Below are positions 37,601-46,525 of a stretch of 64,000 nt of DNA, piece by piece. Origin of the DNA: Candidatus Uabimicrobium amorphum (GTDB lineage Bacteria > Planctomycetota > Uabimicrobiia > Uabimicrobiales > Uabimicrobiaceae); contig NZ_AP019860.1 in NCBI RefSeq assembly GCF_009002475.1, positions 8,181,547 to 8,245,546 of the forward strand. Reading direction: 5' to 3'. Within the stretch, counting starts at the first letter, position 1; each line of letters starts with the position of its first letter. The notes under the pieces were generated by a model that ran no database searches, had not been told where the DNA came from, and was given only the letters and a program-made list of their open reading frames with translations. The position numbers were made by a program, and so were the translations under genes.

Positions 37601-39073
37601 TAGCGTAAAGGAACGACGTAAATCCAAGAGAGCTTCGTGGGCATTTTCGTATCTTTTATTGGGAGACTTCTCTAACAACTTCATGACAAAATCATTCAGT
37701 TTTGTCGATATTTCACTGCGCGTTCGTTGCGGTGCGATCGGTTTTTCACTAAGATGTTTTTTCAAAACATCTACGTCACTTGCTCCCACAAAAGGTAAAT
37801 GTCCAACAAGCATCTCGTATGCTAAACATCCTACGGAGTATAAGTCAAAACGGTTATCGGTACGCATAACAACTTGCGAAATATTCTCCGCTTTTTTGAA
37901 AATGCCTTCCGGGGCTACATGCCCAGCACTGCCACCAATAAACGACCATTTGGGTAGATCCTGATTCATATCCAAGGCTGCCCACCCCAAATTAGTTAGC
38001 CTTACCTCAAATTTTTTAGTGATTAATATGTTGCGTGGGGAAATATCGCGGTGGGTAATTTTTTCTTTTGCACAGTAGTCCAAAGCTTGTAGGAGACCGT
38101 CTAAAATATACATAATAATTTTTAGTGATACTTGTATATTTTTTTGGCGATACTCGGTAAACAAATCCTCTAGGCTCACACCATCGACATAACGCATGAC
38201 CATGAACTCAATACTTTCACTTACCTCTTCGCGAACAAAAGTATTTTTTGCCGTGGAAAATTTATTGCGCTTTCCACGAGCCAAACGGTAGGCTTTGACA
38301 AAAAAGTTGTCAATGGTTCTCTCACCCGCATCTATTTTTTGTGAACGATACTTTTGTAGTTTTTCGAAACTCTTTGCCTCTTCTGCAAATCTTTGATGAT
38401 CTAACTTTTCACTTTCTGACAACTCAGTATTTTTCTTGCTTTTATGTATATATTTAATGAGGATTTGCTGATCAGTTTCGATATTCAAACCGCGGAAAAT
38501 AGAGATAACCCCTTCTTGTTTTATTTTTTCTATGAGCAGAAAATGATTGGGGATGATCGAAAAATTATTTTCTATCTCGATAGCGCGGTGAATATCTCTT
38601 TCATCAAGTACTTGAATCTGCTCTTGTCTGAGACGTGAAAGAGCCAAGCAATCCGTGAGGAAAAAGCGTAATGATTTTCCTTTGTAGTTTTCAGGATTGA
38701 TTTTAGAGGGGAGAGAAGAAAATTCTTCCCCCTTTTTCATCATGGCAAATAACTCGTCTTGAATTGCAAGCTGGAAGTTACCAGGAAAACGCAGGAGAAC
38801 TTGTAGAAGTTGCCAGTACTTAATAGATTTTAAACCCGGTAGTTGCTTCTTCAGTAAGCCAATATTTTTGACAATTTGTTTTTGCTTTGCGTTTAAAGTT
38901 TTTGCTTCATAAATTTTTTGTTCCCACTCCACAACGTCGCCAAACAAACGCTTTAAAGTTTGTAATAATTCCGCGGGAACGGTAGAAAACAGAAAACGAT
39001 CAATGAGGCTTTTTTCTTTTTCGTACTTTTCTCTGGTGGCTTTATACTTCACCTTCGCTTCATTGGACTTCAC
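34649..39073 (-). CDS. Membrane pseudokinase with giant coiled-coil region
   Basis: A 1,474-aa protein. The kinase-like domain (about residues 180-490) keeps ILIKYI (VAIK lysine), THRDISPRN (about 339), VAPEG and a complete C-lobe, but the DFG motif is NLG (about 357, FEVRLTNLGWAAL) and the glycine loop is degenerate (EGVISIFRGLN), so catalytic activity is doubtful. A transmembrane helix at about 531-550 (VFLCLLVGIITSLYHY) splits it from a region of roughly 920 residues that is almost all Lys/Glu/Gln-rich helix, probably long coiled coils (LKKTRDEEKMMRKTYRLLQEHI and many similar). It ends IPVKSVLINLQYRK. The extracytoplasmic side is therefore likely a rod. It lies 347 nt after the 1,791-aa gene. 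The function is unknown. Confidence 0.85.
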   Translation of the reverse strand: MKSNEAKVKYKATREKYEKEKSLIDRFLFSTVPAELLQTLKRLFGDVVEWEQKIYEAKTLNAKQKQIVKNIGLLKKQLPGLKSIKYWQLLQVLLRFPGNFQLAIQDELFAMMKKGEEFSSLPSKINPENYKGKSLRFFLTDCLALSRLRQEQIQVLDERDIHRAIEIENNFSIIPNHFLLIEKIKQEGVISIFRGLNIETDQQILIKYIHKSKKNTELSESEKLDHQRFAEEAKSFEKLQKYRSQKIDAGERTIDNFFVKAYRLARGKRNKFSTAKNTFVREEVSESIEFMVMRYVDGVSLEDLFTEYRQKNIQVSLKIIMYILDGLLQALDYCAKEKITHRDISPRNILITKKFEVRLTNLGWAALDMNQDLPKWSFIGGSAGHVAPEGIFKKAENISQVVMRTDNRFDLYSVGCLAYEMLVGHLPFVGASDVDVLKKHLSEKPIAPQRTRSEISTKLNDFVMKLLEKSPNKRYENAHEALLDLRRSFTLTQKANVIGHNVMSKAPQQTQEFNISSLPLETNKKSFARRFVFLCLLVGIITSLYHYRQEVWTFAKEQLQRYQKNSAYTGVQKDLADFRDKIVYKTERCNSIVFLLQNKYPAKKGYPQPSNRELSILKSQKDYLALLDHIKKEGEQESKKSSEAAFEWAEKYKNYTSFNISAVNMLDRLYDKLTATQRIAKSLKKTRDEEKMMRKTYRLLQEHIVQTEEKVNLIEEKLAVLQERFPTKKGYLPIDEFIYKNLQKAQNQVKKYESVVAQLANKMKNNQFGDAIEISKPYQRANEEDLEYLTDTRDTVQQILSSCENIYRERQQRRALDQTFVMLQERVVKLQDALQAAKQQWQETKKIVPQTTSPQKIFTQAKQEITNLKNLITEVNVLLDKVEEEKAIELLEPYVQGKKTVLPNLLSLKEQFVDRIRIAKAPKTPKVNKNDIITLLSAAKTNLSQMQQADISVDKNVQFLQEEFSNKSLTTKQSSFLEKAKESQNNLSNLIEQAEEQLKKDNLAQALKVLKENKNDIVNGKKYARSLEKLTVYLKDKIVLLQRERKQARWLAQAKRILKRVETQSERLQRSFLPVEQRVKRLTNIYPASRGYTQVEDTLLGTVQEAKDIANLYSSKIKNAKILLNKKEYLQAIKLIKPLDQSNKTYLSLLNKLKKLEERTIEVQEIVKVEKVEKQKLQKMRNLILQLKERKKEIDTLIPNILSNIEKLKTYDAEDGYMNLSKQSKKYVLEAKGESEELDEIIQEARQMFIKKRYADMQELVLPYVDNPTFSMLPLLKTYMKNSSRALQFNNELKRNVALRTERKNNYLKNERHKQNLNKWRKSPGAWYIGLENSLKSYENLRLQPLLKDRGSLLIRDRIEVTIKKIREYPDLMAELKVLTNELKSNGKSIAPPNSSKGKALRRYLSSQSIEVDVQEEMQQVEKLVYELQREIKSSWIEEQTLRGMLRSLNSISRKFNEEYIPVKSVLINLQYRK

Positions 39074-39265
39074 TTTTGACTCCTGTTACAATAATTTTAA
39101 AGTGTCATCAACTAAATCGTATTCAATAAAGTACAATAACCGACAGTGTTCTCTGGAACTACAAAACAAAATGGCTTTGCAATTTTGACCGTAAGTAATA
39201 ACTGTACAACACTTTATACGACCAAATTGTACAATCCCAACAGCAAGTTGAAGTAGTTTCATTTT

Positions 39266-39288
39266 AATAAAACAACAGCGAGCTGTTG
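39266..39288 (-). terminator. Short hairpin with weak T run
   Basis: CAACAG (39273-39278) pairs with CTGTTG (39283-39288) around CGAG. On the minus strand it is followed by TTTTATT. It may end transcription of the 1,791-aa gene, but it is short. Confidence 0.35.
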
Positions 39289-39294
39289 GGCACG

Positions 39295-39371
39295 GTCATC
39301 CCTGACTTGATCAGGGATCCAGGCGTAGAAAATTAATTTTAATTGTGGATTCCTGCTTTCGCAGGAATGAC
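39295..39371. repeat. Dispersed palindromic repeat (CCCTGACTTGATCAGGGATCC type)
   Basis: It opens GTCATCCCTGACTTGATCA, closes TTCGCAGGAATGAC, and shares its first about 27 bp with 5848-5875. This sequence style is known as a dispersed small repeat in many bacterial genomes. It lies in the 347-nt gap between the 1,791-aa and 1,474-aa genes, which holds no gene. Confidence 0.75.
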
Positions 39372-39420
39372 ACACTGAGGTAGTATTCTTCAAGAAAAGA
39401 TTTAGATATTCGATATATTC

Positions 39421-42400
39421 CTAATCACTAAATTGTTGTCGTTGCTTTTTTTCCCAGTCATTGCAAATATCAATACATCCCTGGATAATTTCGTTGATAG
39501 AAGCAGGAAAAGGTGGAGGAGAAAATATCTGTACAACTTCGATCATACGAAAAACGATAGATTGACCTCCTATACGAAATAAATATTTAATCAACATTGT
39601 CAAACGATTGATATAGTCTTGTTTAGAAAAGTTATGGCTATATTCTAAAGCCAATTCCAGGCATTCAAAAAATGTTTTTTGGTCACTTACTTCATCCAAA
39701 ACAAGTGGGTATAAATGTGTCTGATCAACTTGCACCAACCAACTCATGGCCCTCTTCGGATTTTTTTTCGCCTCTTCTCGCAAAACATCTTCATAATTTC
39801 CCAAATCAAAATGTTCCACTTTTTTCAAAATACCAAGAACATCTTCAGGACAACGTAGTGCAACGGCGCGAAAAATAGCCTGTAGTGCTTCCTCTAAATC
39901 GATAAAACGATCGTGTTCCAAATACATCAAAAACAACTGAATCGTACTTTTTGGATACAAATAACTGAGTTTCTCCAACGTTTCGGTAGGGATCTCTACA
40001 GGGAATCCAGAATTCCACTCTAAGGAAAGACCTAGAAAGTTATAACTCGGCTTTATACCTTTTATTGCTTGCTCTATTTTTTTCTGATATTTTATATATT
40101 GCGGCGTATCGTCTTTTTTCAGGTATACTTCAGCTATTTCACAATAGGTTCGCAGCAAAATATTGTAGTTTTCTATTTTCTCCATATATTCATCTGGAGA
40201 TCTTTGCTGTTTGGCACTGGCGAGTGCCAATGCACCATAGACAAGATCTCCGCAGAGCAACTCATCTATGTAGTTTTCTATCGCAAACACATCTTCAGGC
40301 TTTACGGCAACTAAGGTCATCGCAATTTGTTCAAGGGCCGAATTCACCACTTCAGGATTCTCATGATTTTTCGCCATATCGATGGCATGCGGCAAATTAT
40401 CCAAAGACTTTTGCGCCACCACTTTGACAAATAAATCTTCATTGTCTTCGTAACTCTGTACTATTTTGTAAGCTAGCTCTACATCGCGGTCTAGTAGTCG
40501 CGTAATCAAATCTTCTAAGTAATAGCGTTTTTCGCGCTCTTGGCATACTTTTGTTAAACGAATTATCTCATTAATTAGTTTTCGCGCTTCACGCTCACAA
40601 TCAATGTCTAGCATTCTCTCCACTAATTGGCAGTAAAAATACAACTGATCATTGGCGGTAATACATTTCGTAATCGATGTATTTTTCAACCATAGAATGA
40701 CTCTCTTGCACATTTTCTGTGAAAAATTTTTCGCTGTGCAAAGATATTCCAAAGCAAACTCTACAGAAGACGCCAAAATTTCCTCATCAAAAATACTATT
40801 AATTAGCGAAATGGCCGTGTCAATGTCCAGTTCTAACAGTGTGATGAAAATATTAGGCACACGCAAATATACTAACTCAAATCCGCCATAGTCTTCTATC
40901 GCCTGCGCACAATCTTCACAAAAACCTTCAATCACGGGAAAATTATGCTCAATAATCGAAGTAGCGATCATTTCAAACCCCTCTAAGCGATCTTCCTTGC
41001 TGATGATTTTATCAATCCACAACATTTGCTTTTTCGGGTCATCAATGGTGCTTATGAGTATAAACGCAATAAAGTCTTGTTGGTCCCAATAGCTTAACCA
41101 AATTTCATCGACAAGCTCTGGTTTTACCCAGAACATTATTCTAAAAAGTACTGGAAAAAATTGTTTTTCAATATCTATTTTTTCTGACTCTTTTTTATAA
41201 AACTTTTCGCTAAAGTATTTCAAATTGCTTTCAAAGCGCAAACGATTAAATCCATTTAGCTCTTTTGCTACCATAAAAGTAATGTAGTTTGCCAGCGATA
41301 AATGTTTTTCGGCCTCCTCGGGTAATGCCTCTATAATTTTTTGCGTATCTTCGCGCGACCAAATGGAGCTAAGAATGTAGGGAAAAACATCTTCAAGGTC
41401 CACAAGACGGTGCATTGACAAAAGAATTAATTGCAAAAGTGCATCTTTATTTGCCGCCGATAGAACGGGAAGTACTTCGTTATTAAATTCAATTTGAATA
41501 TCTAAACTTTTATCGCTATTGATAATGAATGGCGCTTCCCCAAGAATGTAAAATATTTCTTTTTTTCCCACCAGATAACGCGCTAAAGATATTGATCTTT
41601 CCGGCATCGAAAATAACAAACGAAAACATAACTTACTAAAAAGTCTTGGAGATACCATCCAGCGATGGATGCAAATTTCCGGTGTATCATTCCACGACTT
41701 TTCTTCACGCATACAGTCAATAATAGCGTTTTCTATTTGTGATAAAGAGACATCATCAATGGTAAACTTTTTAATTTGCATTTTTGCATACAGATATTCA
41801 AAAAGCTGATACGCTAGATTTTTTTTAGAGTTGCAGAGCTGCGAAATGAGACTATAAACTATTTTTTCTAATATACTCCCAGAAAAGCTCGTCGAAGTTT
41901 CTTTTAGAAGTTCAAACGTAAAACTAGGTTTGCGATGGACAATTGCCGAGAGCAATAATGTGTAAATCTCCTCGCGATACAAAATATCAGAATGTGCGAT
42001 AATCGTCTCATATATACTGAGTAGTTTTCGCAAAGAAAGCTTTTTTAATGCGCGCAATAATGAGTTTGATACCGCAGAGTTATGTGTAAGGTCCCAACCA
42101 CTTACATTAAGCAAAAAATCACAACCAATCGCTTCATCATAGCGATATAACTTTAGAAAAATCGTCCCCATTTGATTGCCAAAGTCAAAAATAGCTTGTT
42201 TTTTAATCACCTCCATAAATTTAATGGCTTCTTCAATATTAAACTCAATAAGTAAAGGAATTCCTTTGGTGATCAATCTATTTTTTAATGTTTCATCGAC
42301 TTTAGAGTACAGAGGCACAATATTCTGTGGAAAATTAGTGATGTGTTTATCAAGCCACAGCACTTTCACTCGGTCTATCTCATACTTTTCGAGAGAAAAA

Positions 42401-44796
42401 GTTTCCAACTCTTTCAACTTGATGTTTGGGTGACTTTCCACTAATTTTTTGACCGCATCTTCTTTATCAAACAACATGTCCGGAATAATCTGTTCGATAT
42501 AGTATATGGCAATTTGCTTGTCTTTTCCCCACAACACAGTGGCCATTTCCGCCAACAATTGATTTACGGTGTTGTATTCATAGTTATGGGTATCTTCCAC
42601 CTTTTCCGTAATTTCAAACAATTCTTGAAAGTTATTTTCCGAACTGTGCAGGAAATTTTTTTCAATTAATGCTGCATTTTTTTGTAGGTCATCAATCGAA
42701 AGAAACCCTTTGGCAATCAGGTAACTAATGTAGATAGAAAAAAGTGATATTTTCTTATCGTCTTCCTCAAACTCTCTCTTTATACGGATAATATCCCCGG
42801 CATGAATATTCGCCAAAAACTTTTGACTATTCTTCTTGATGTTGTATGTACCCACAAAATCTAGCAAGCTATAACTGTATGTATGAATGATTTCGATGAG
42901 CTTATCTGTAAGATCTTCGTCAACGCTTAGATTGTCGTCGAGATAATGGATAAAAAAACAAATACTACCAATAATTTGTTCGATATTGTTCGAAAAAGAA
43001 ATCTCCGAAACAATCTTCATGAACACATCCATTTTATTTAAAGATAGAGCACAAACCCCTTCTAAACGAAGACGTGAAAGAGGGTCACCAACACTTTCAA
43101 TAAATTTTTGCAATAACTGCAAATCTTTTTTCTTACTTAAAATTTCATAGATAACAATCCATCTTTGCCACTTCGCATGATCAAAGGTACTGGGGTCAGC
43201 ATTACTTTCATCCACCAAGGCAACAGTCTTACGCAAAGAAATATGAATAAGGTCCTCAACGACATCGTCGATCCACTGGATGTCCCAATTGTAGATAAAC
43301 AATTGGCATGTATCAAAAGCACGTTGCGGATCTACATTGATAAAAGCTTTAATTAATTTGATAATGGTGGACTTATTGTGAAGTAAATCTTTATCGCAAT
43401 ACAAATTATCGAAGAAGAATATGGCTTCCTCATACATTTCTTCATCAAGCAAAAAGTCAAGGATAACTAAAAATATTTCTTCGCGATACTCCGAAGGCAA
43501 CTTTTCGATATGCTCGATAACAATCTCTTGGTTAATCGTACTCCACACCAACATCAAAAATTTGAGTGTATCATAATCTTTCTTTTGCAAAAACTTATTG
43601 TGCAACTTGTGAAATAAGGCGCTATCATTTTTAATTTTTGCATTCGTTGTTTCGAGTATGTGGACAATACTTTTTTCCAAATCTGGATATAAATCGTTTA
43701 GGCATAATATTTTTTGACTAAAGTCCAGTTGTACTAAAATTTCTAAAATATCATGAGACAGTAACTTTTCGAGAAAGGCATTGATGAAAAATTTACTCAG
43801 TAACTCATGTAAACAGGTCACAATATTAAACGATGATTTTTTGAGCTTTGTTTTAATTTTCTTGTGTACATTGCGATACTGAGATAACTTTTCTAGAGAA
43901 GGATAAAAAATTTCTTTTGCAAAAGAAACGTCCTCCATAGTTGAATACATGAAATCACTGGGGAGCTTCTCTAAAAAGTTGCAAATGATCGCAAGTTCTT
44001 TTACAAAAGAACTATTCGTTGTCTTTTCTTTCGTGCGATCGTCGTAGTTGATGTATTCGATTTGCTGTTTCTTTGTATTGAAGTATGTAAAAAAATTCAC
44101 GGTCTTTTGTGCATTCATATAGAAAAATGGATATAGCGACAAAAACTGAGAATTGCTGTTATTACAAAGATAAAATTTACCAAGTGTACCATGGATTTTC
44201 GACTTGATGTCTTGTAGTGAATGTTTGGGTTTTAGTCCAACAAATGACAATACCGGGACAGTAACCTCGTTGTCTTGTTGCCAAGGAAAATCTTGATAGT
44301 ACATGAGAGAATAGCTGTTCCAACATTTGATAAGGGGTATTAAATGCTGAAAGTGCTTTAAATAGCGGTTGTACTCTTTCGCAGAAATATGTTTCTTTTT
44401 TTTATTTGTAGGAACATTTATTTGTAGAATCGTGGCAAACGCGTCTATTATTTTTTCTCTTTGTAGACTAGCTATATCGGTTATAAACGTCTCTTTACTT
44501 GGCCATACCTTATCAAGACAAGCTAACCAGTTATTTGTCCAATTTCTCTTTTGTGTTAAACATTTGTATACCGCAATGTGGTTATCCCTACTGTACCTTT
44601 TCGTGTATGCTAAGTAATCAGATACGGTAATTAGTGTGGTATAACGAAATAAACACTCTACCAAATTAATAAGCGCTTTGGCCGACTTTTGCGTATTAGA
44701 GTTTTTGTGTACTTGTAAAAAAAAGACCCACCGTTTTCCTAACGGAGATGAAATTTTTTCCGTTTCTAATTTTTTGTCCATCTGAAAAGTCGTCAT
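39421..44796 (-). CDS. Giant cytoplasmic helical-repeat protein, family unknown
   Basis: I do not recognise the family. It has 1,791 residues, no signal peptide, no transmembrane helix and almost no Gly/Pro-rich linkers. It is built of short amphipathic helices with many Leu/Ile and Glu residues (for example AIKFMEVIKKQAIFDFGNQMGTIFLKLYRYDEAI), as in TPR- or HEAT-like alpha-solenoids. Segments such as ELAYKIVQSYEDNEDLFVKVVAQ and MLWIDKIISKEDRLEGFEMI look like repeated units, but the repeat length is not regular. No catalytic motifs were seen. It is in the minus row after the 379-aa exported protein (10-nt gap) and before the pseudokinase. The start at 44796 may alternatively be the ATG of MDKKLE at 44781. 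Confidence 0.85.
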   Translation of the reverse strand: MTTFQMDKKLETEKISSPLGKRWVFFLQVHKNSNTQKSAKALINLVECLFRYTTLITVSDYLAYTKRYSRDNHIAVYKCLTQKRNWTNNWLACLDKVWPSKETFITDIASLQREKIIDAFATILQINVPTNKKKKHISAKEYNRYLKHFQHLIPLIKCWNSYSLMYYQDFPWQQDNEVTVPVLSFVGLKPKHSLQDIKSKIHGTLGKFYLCNNSNSQFLSLYPFFYMNAQKTVNFFTYFNTKKQQIEYINYDDRTKEKTTNSSFVKELAIICNFLEKLPSDFMYSTMEDVSFAKEIFYPSLEKLSQYRNVHKKIKTKLKKSSFNIVTCLHELLSKFFINAFLEKLLSHDILEILVQLDFSQKILCLNDLYPDLEKSIVHILETTNAKIKNDSALFHKLHNKFLQKKDYDTLKFLMLVWSTINQEIVIEHIEKLPSEYREEIFLVILDFLLDEEMYEEAIFFFDNLYCDKDLLHNKSTIIKLIKAFINVDPQRAFDTCQLFIYNWDIQWIDDVVEDLIHISLRKTVALVDESNADPSTFDHAKWQRWIVIYEILSKKKDLQLLQKFIESVGDPLSRLRLEGVCALSLNKMDVFMKIVSEISFSNNIEQIIGSICFFIHYLDDNLSVDEDLTDKLIEIIHTYSYSLLDFVGTYNIKKNSQKFLANIHAGDIIRIKREFEEDDKKISLFSIYISYLIAKGFLSIDDLQKNAALIEKNFLHSSENNFQELFEITEKVEDTHNYEYNTVNQLLAEMATVLWGKDKQIAIYYIEQIIPDMLFDKEDAVKKLVESHPNIKLKELETFSLEKYEIDRVKVLWLDKHITNFPQNIVPLYSKVDETLKNRLITKGIPLLIEFNIEEAIKFMEVIKKQAIFDFGNQMGTIFLKLYRYDEAIGCDFLLNVSGWDLTHNSAVSNSLLRALKKLSLRKLLSIYETIIAHSDILYREEIYTLLLSAIVHRKPSFTFELLKETSTSFSGSILEKIVYSLISQLCNSKKNLAYQLFEYLYAKMQIKKFTIDDVSLSQIENAIIDCMREEKSWNDTPEICIHRWMVSPRLFSKLCFRLLFSMPERSISLARYLVGKKEIFYILGEAPFIINSDKSLDIQIEFNNEVLPVLSAANKDALLQLILLSMHRLVDLEDVFPYILSSIWSREDTQKIIEALPEEAEKHLSLANYITFMVAKELNGFNRLRFESNLKYFSEKFYKKESEKIDIEKQFFPVLFRIMFWVKPELVDEIWLSYWDQQDFIAFILISTIDDPKKQMLWIDKIISKEDRLEGFEMIATSIIEHNFPVIEGFCEDCAQAIEDYGGFELVYLRVPNIFITLLELDIDTAISLINSIFDEEILASSVEFALEYLCTAKNFSQKMCKRVILWLKNTSITKCITANDQLYFYCQLVERMLDIDCEREARKLINEIIRLTKVCQEREKRYYLEDLITRLLDRDVELAYKIVQSYEDNEDLFVKVVAQKSLDNLPHAIDMAKNHENPEVVNSALEQIAMTLVAVKPEDVFAIENYIDELLCGDLVYGALALASAKQQRSPDEYMEKIENYNILLRTYCEIAEVYLKKDDTPQYIKYQKKIEQAIKGIKPSYNFLGLSLEWNSGFPVEIPTETLEKLSYLYPKSTIQLFLMYLEHDRFIDLEEALQAIFRAVALRCPEDVLGILKKVEHFDLGNYEDVLREEAKKNPKRAMSWLVQVDQTHLYPLVLDEVSDQKTFFECLELALEYSHNFSKQDYINRLTMLIKYLFRIGGQSIVFRMIEVVQIFSPPPFPASINEIIQGCIDICNDWEKKQRQQFSD

Positions 44797-44806
44797 CTTT
44801 TTCTCT

Positions 44807-45946
44807 TTACTTTAATGCCCAATTGCGTGCTCGCCACCAGTTTTTCCAACGTCGTATCGTAGGAAAATCTTGGTGGGTAAATCTCACAAGAATACTTTTT
44901 ACAAGAGGAGTGAGAGATGTTTTTTCCAAATTTTCAATGAGAAACGCGATTGCGTGTTTATGATTTTTTTTGCGAATAAAAAACGACGTATAGAACAAAA
45001 CCCGAGGATAGTTTTTCGATACCGCACCTTTAAAATAAGCAATGGGGTTTACCACAACAACATGGTATTTCTTAGGCAATATTTTTATCATTGCTTTTGG
45101 AAAATCAACTTTAGGAAAGTGATTTTTCCCTGCTTTTTTCAAAGTAACCAAGTTAATTTGTGCTTCGACTTCCAATTGTTGGTAACACTCTTTGAGTGCA
45201 CGTTCTTGAGGAATACTAATCTCTGCTTTCCACCACTTACCGCCCTTTATGGTAATTTTTTCTTCTATACGCGGAGTCTTGGTTGAAATCTCCGTACGAC
45301 TATCCCCGGAGAGAAAAAACTTTGTTGAAGTGATCTTAAGGTCAAGGTATTTTTTTCCGCACGTAAGAGTAATAGGCTGAAAGCCATTATTTTTAATGGC
45401 AATGACTATATTGAGCTTATCTTGGAACGAAAAATACTTTAAAGAAGCGTAGGCATTTGTGGTAATAAATTCACTGCTTCTCTTTTTCTTATTTTCTATA
45501 TTCTGTAGCGCCTTTTTCATCTCTTGTTGAAAATGTAAATCTTTTTCTAAAACCAAAATAGCCTTTATTATGGCGATGGCTTGCGTATATTTTTCTTGTT
45601 TTGCTAAAAGAAGAGCACTTTGGTAATGCTGATAAAAATAGTCGGCCTTACTCCAGGTGTTATCTTTACTTTCAGAAAGTTGCTGTAAAATATAAAAGTA
45701 ATGTGGGTTTTTTGTAGATGCCAATCTCTCCTCAACATAAGGCTCGACTTTCACACCTAAATCAATGATACGCTTAATTGTCTGCGTTTGTAATTCTTTT
45801 GTGGTATCCTTATCTTCCAAAATAGAAAAAAGAGATAGTAATTGCTCTTTACTTATTTCTTTAGCATTTAAACAAATTATGCAGAGGAGTATGCTAATTA
45901 TTCTCTTTATCGAAGAATTTAGATGTAGGCTTTGCCAAAAATTCAT
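44807..45946 (-). CDS. Exported protein of unknown function
   Basis: The 379-aa product starts with a signal-type segment (IKRIISILLCIICLNAKE at about residues 13-29). Residues about 30-150 are helical with a possible TPR pair (YYQSALLLAKQEKYTQAIAIIKAILVLEKDLHFQQEM in outline, residues about 105-150). The central part, about 165-300, is beta-rich (LNIVIAIKNNGFQPITLTCGKKYLDLKITS), like an immunoglobulin-type fold. The C-terminus is helical and basic, ending RWKNWWRARNWALK. GAGGA lies upstream of the ATG. Its start overlaps the end of the 209-aa gene by 53 nt in another frame, and it is followed after 10 nt by the 1,791-aa gene, so all three are probably one transcript. Confidence 0.75.
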   Translation of the reverse strand: MNFWQSLHLNSSIKRIISILLCIICLNAKEISKEQLLSLFSILEDKDTTKELQTQTIKRIIDLGVKVEPYVEERLASTKNPHYFYILQQLSESKDNTWSKADYFYQHYQSALLLAKQEKYTQAIAIIKAILVLEKDLHFQQEMKKALQNIENKKKRSSEFITTNAYASLKYFSFQDKLNIVIAIKNNGFQPITLTCGKKYLDLKITSTKFFLSGDSRTEISTKTPRIEEKITIKGGKWWKAEISIPQERALKECYQQLEVEAQINLVTLKKAGKNHFPKVDFPKAMIKILPKKYHVVVVNPIAYFKGAVSKNYPRVLFYTSFFIRKKNHKHAIAFLIENLEKTSLTPLVKSILVRFTHQDFPTIRRWKNWWRARNWALK

Positions 45947-46520
45947 TAAAAGTGTTCCTCAAACATACGATTTTTTTAGTAGTAATAGTTTGTTCTTGCC
46001 ACACAAACTCAATTGATTCACATTTTAAGATGGATTCATTTGTGTCAAACGCTATTAGAAATTTGTGTAAAGCTTTGCCGGCAATTTTTTGCTTATTTAA
46101 AAGAATGTCCAAATATAATGATGCGTTTTTTGGTGTTATAGCCTCGTTATGTACTGATTTGCTTTTGAAATTTATCGAACATATAATCTTTTGCGGATCA
46201 AACTCCAAAGGGGTTTGTCCAAAATGAACAATGTACAAAAAGCAAAATTGGTATTTCTTCTCAAAAAAGCGACTGGTAACTTCATCGTTAAATTGATTGA
46301 GTTGCGGAGAGTCGCTGTATGGAGTTAAAAAGATTTGGCTTTGTTGTGACAAATGCCCTCGCCATAGTGTTTTTGTTTTTGGTGATCTCACAGTTTTAAA
46401 TTCGACCACAGGCGATTCTTTTTCCGTTAGGAAAAGTAAATCAATACCCCTTATAATTATAAGGGGCATACAAAAAAAAGCCAAGCAATGTATAAAGTAT
46501 TTTACCTTCTCTTCATCCAT
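45894..46520 (-). CDS. Membrane-anchored protein with beta-rich domain, unknown
   Basis: A 208-aa product. A single hydrophobic segment lies near the N-terminus (YFIHCLAFFCMPLIIIRGIDLLFL, residues about 8-31), and the rest is a beta-rich domain with alternating hydrophobic strands (FCFLYIVHFGQTPLEFDPQKIICSINF in outline). The central half resembles the beta-rich part of the next protein (44807-45946), so the two may be distant relatives. The ATG at 46520 is taken because it follows the stop of the MraY-like gene (46526) by 5 nt; the longer frame from 46574 would overlap it. No motif allows a function to be assigned. Confidence 0.65.
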   Translation of the reverse strand: MDEEKVKYFIHCLAFFCMPLIIIRGIDLLFLTEKESPVVEFKTVRSPKTKTLWRGHLSQQSQIFLTPYSDSPQLNQFNDEVTSRFFEKKYQFCFLYIVHFGQTPLEFDPQKIICSINFKSKSVHNEAITPKNASLYLDILLNKQKIAGKALHKFLIAFDTNESILKCESIEFVWQEQTITTKKIVCLRNTFNEFLAKPTSKFFDKENN

Positions 46521-46525
46521 ATCAT

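Noticed and set aside
40065..40427. 120-codon plus-strand frame inside the 1,791-aa gene
   Set aside because: It is antisense to a continuous long gene with no own start signals.
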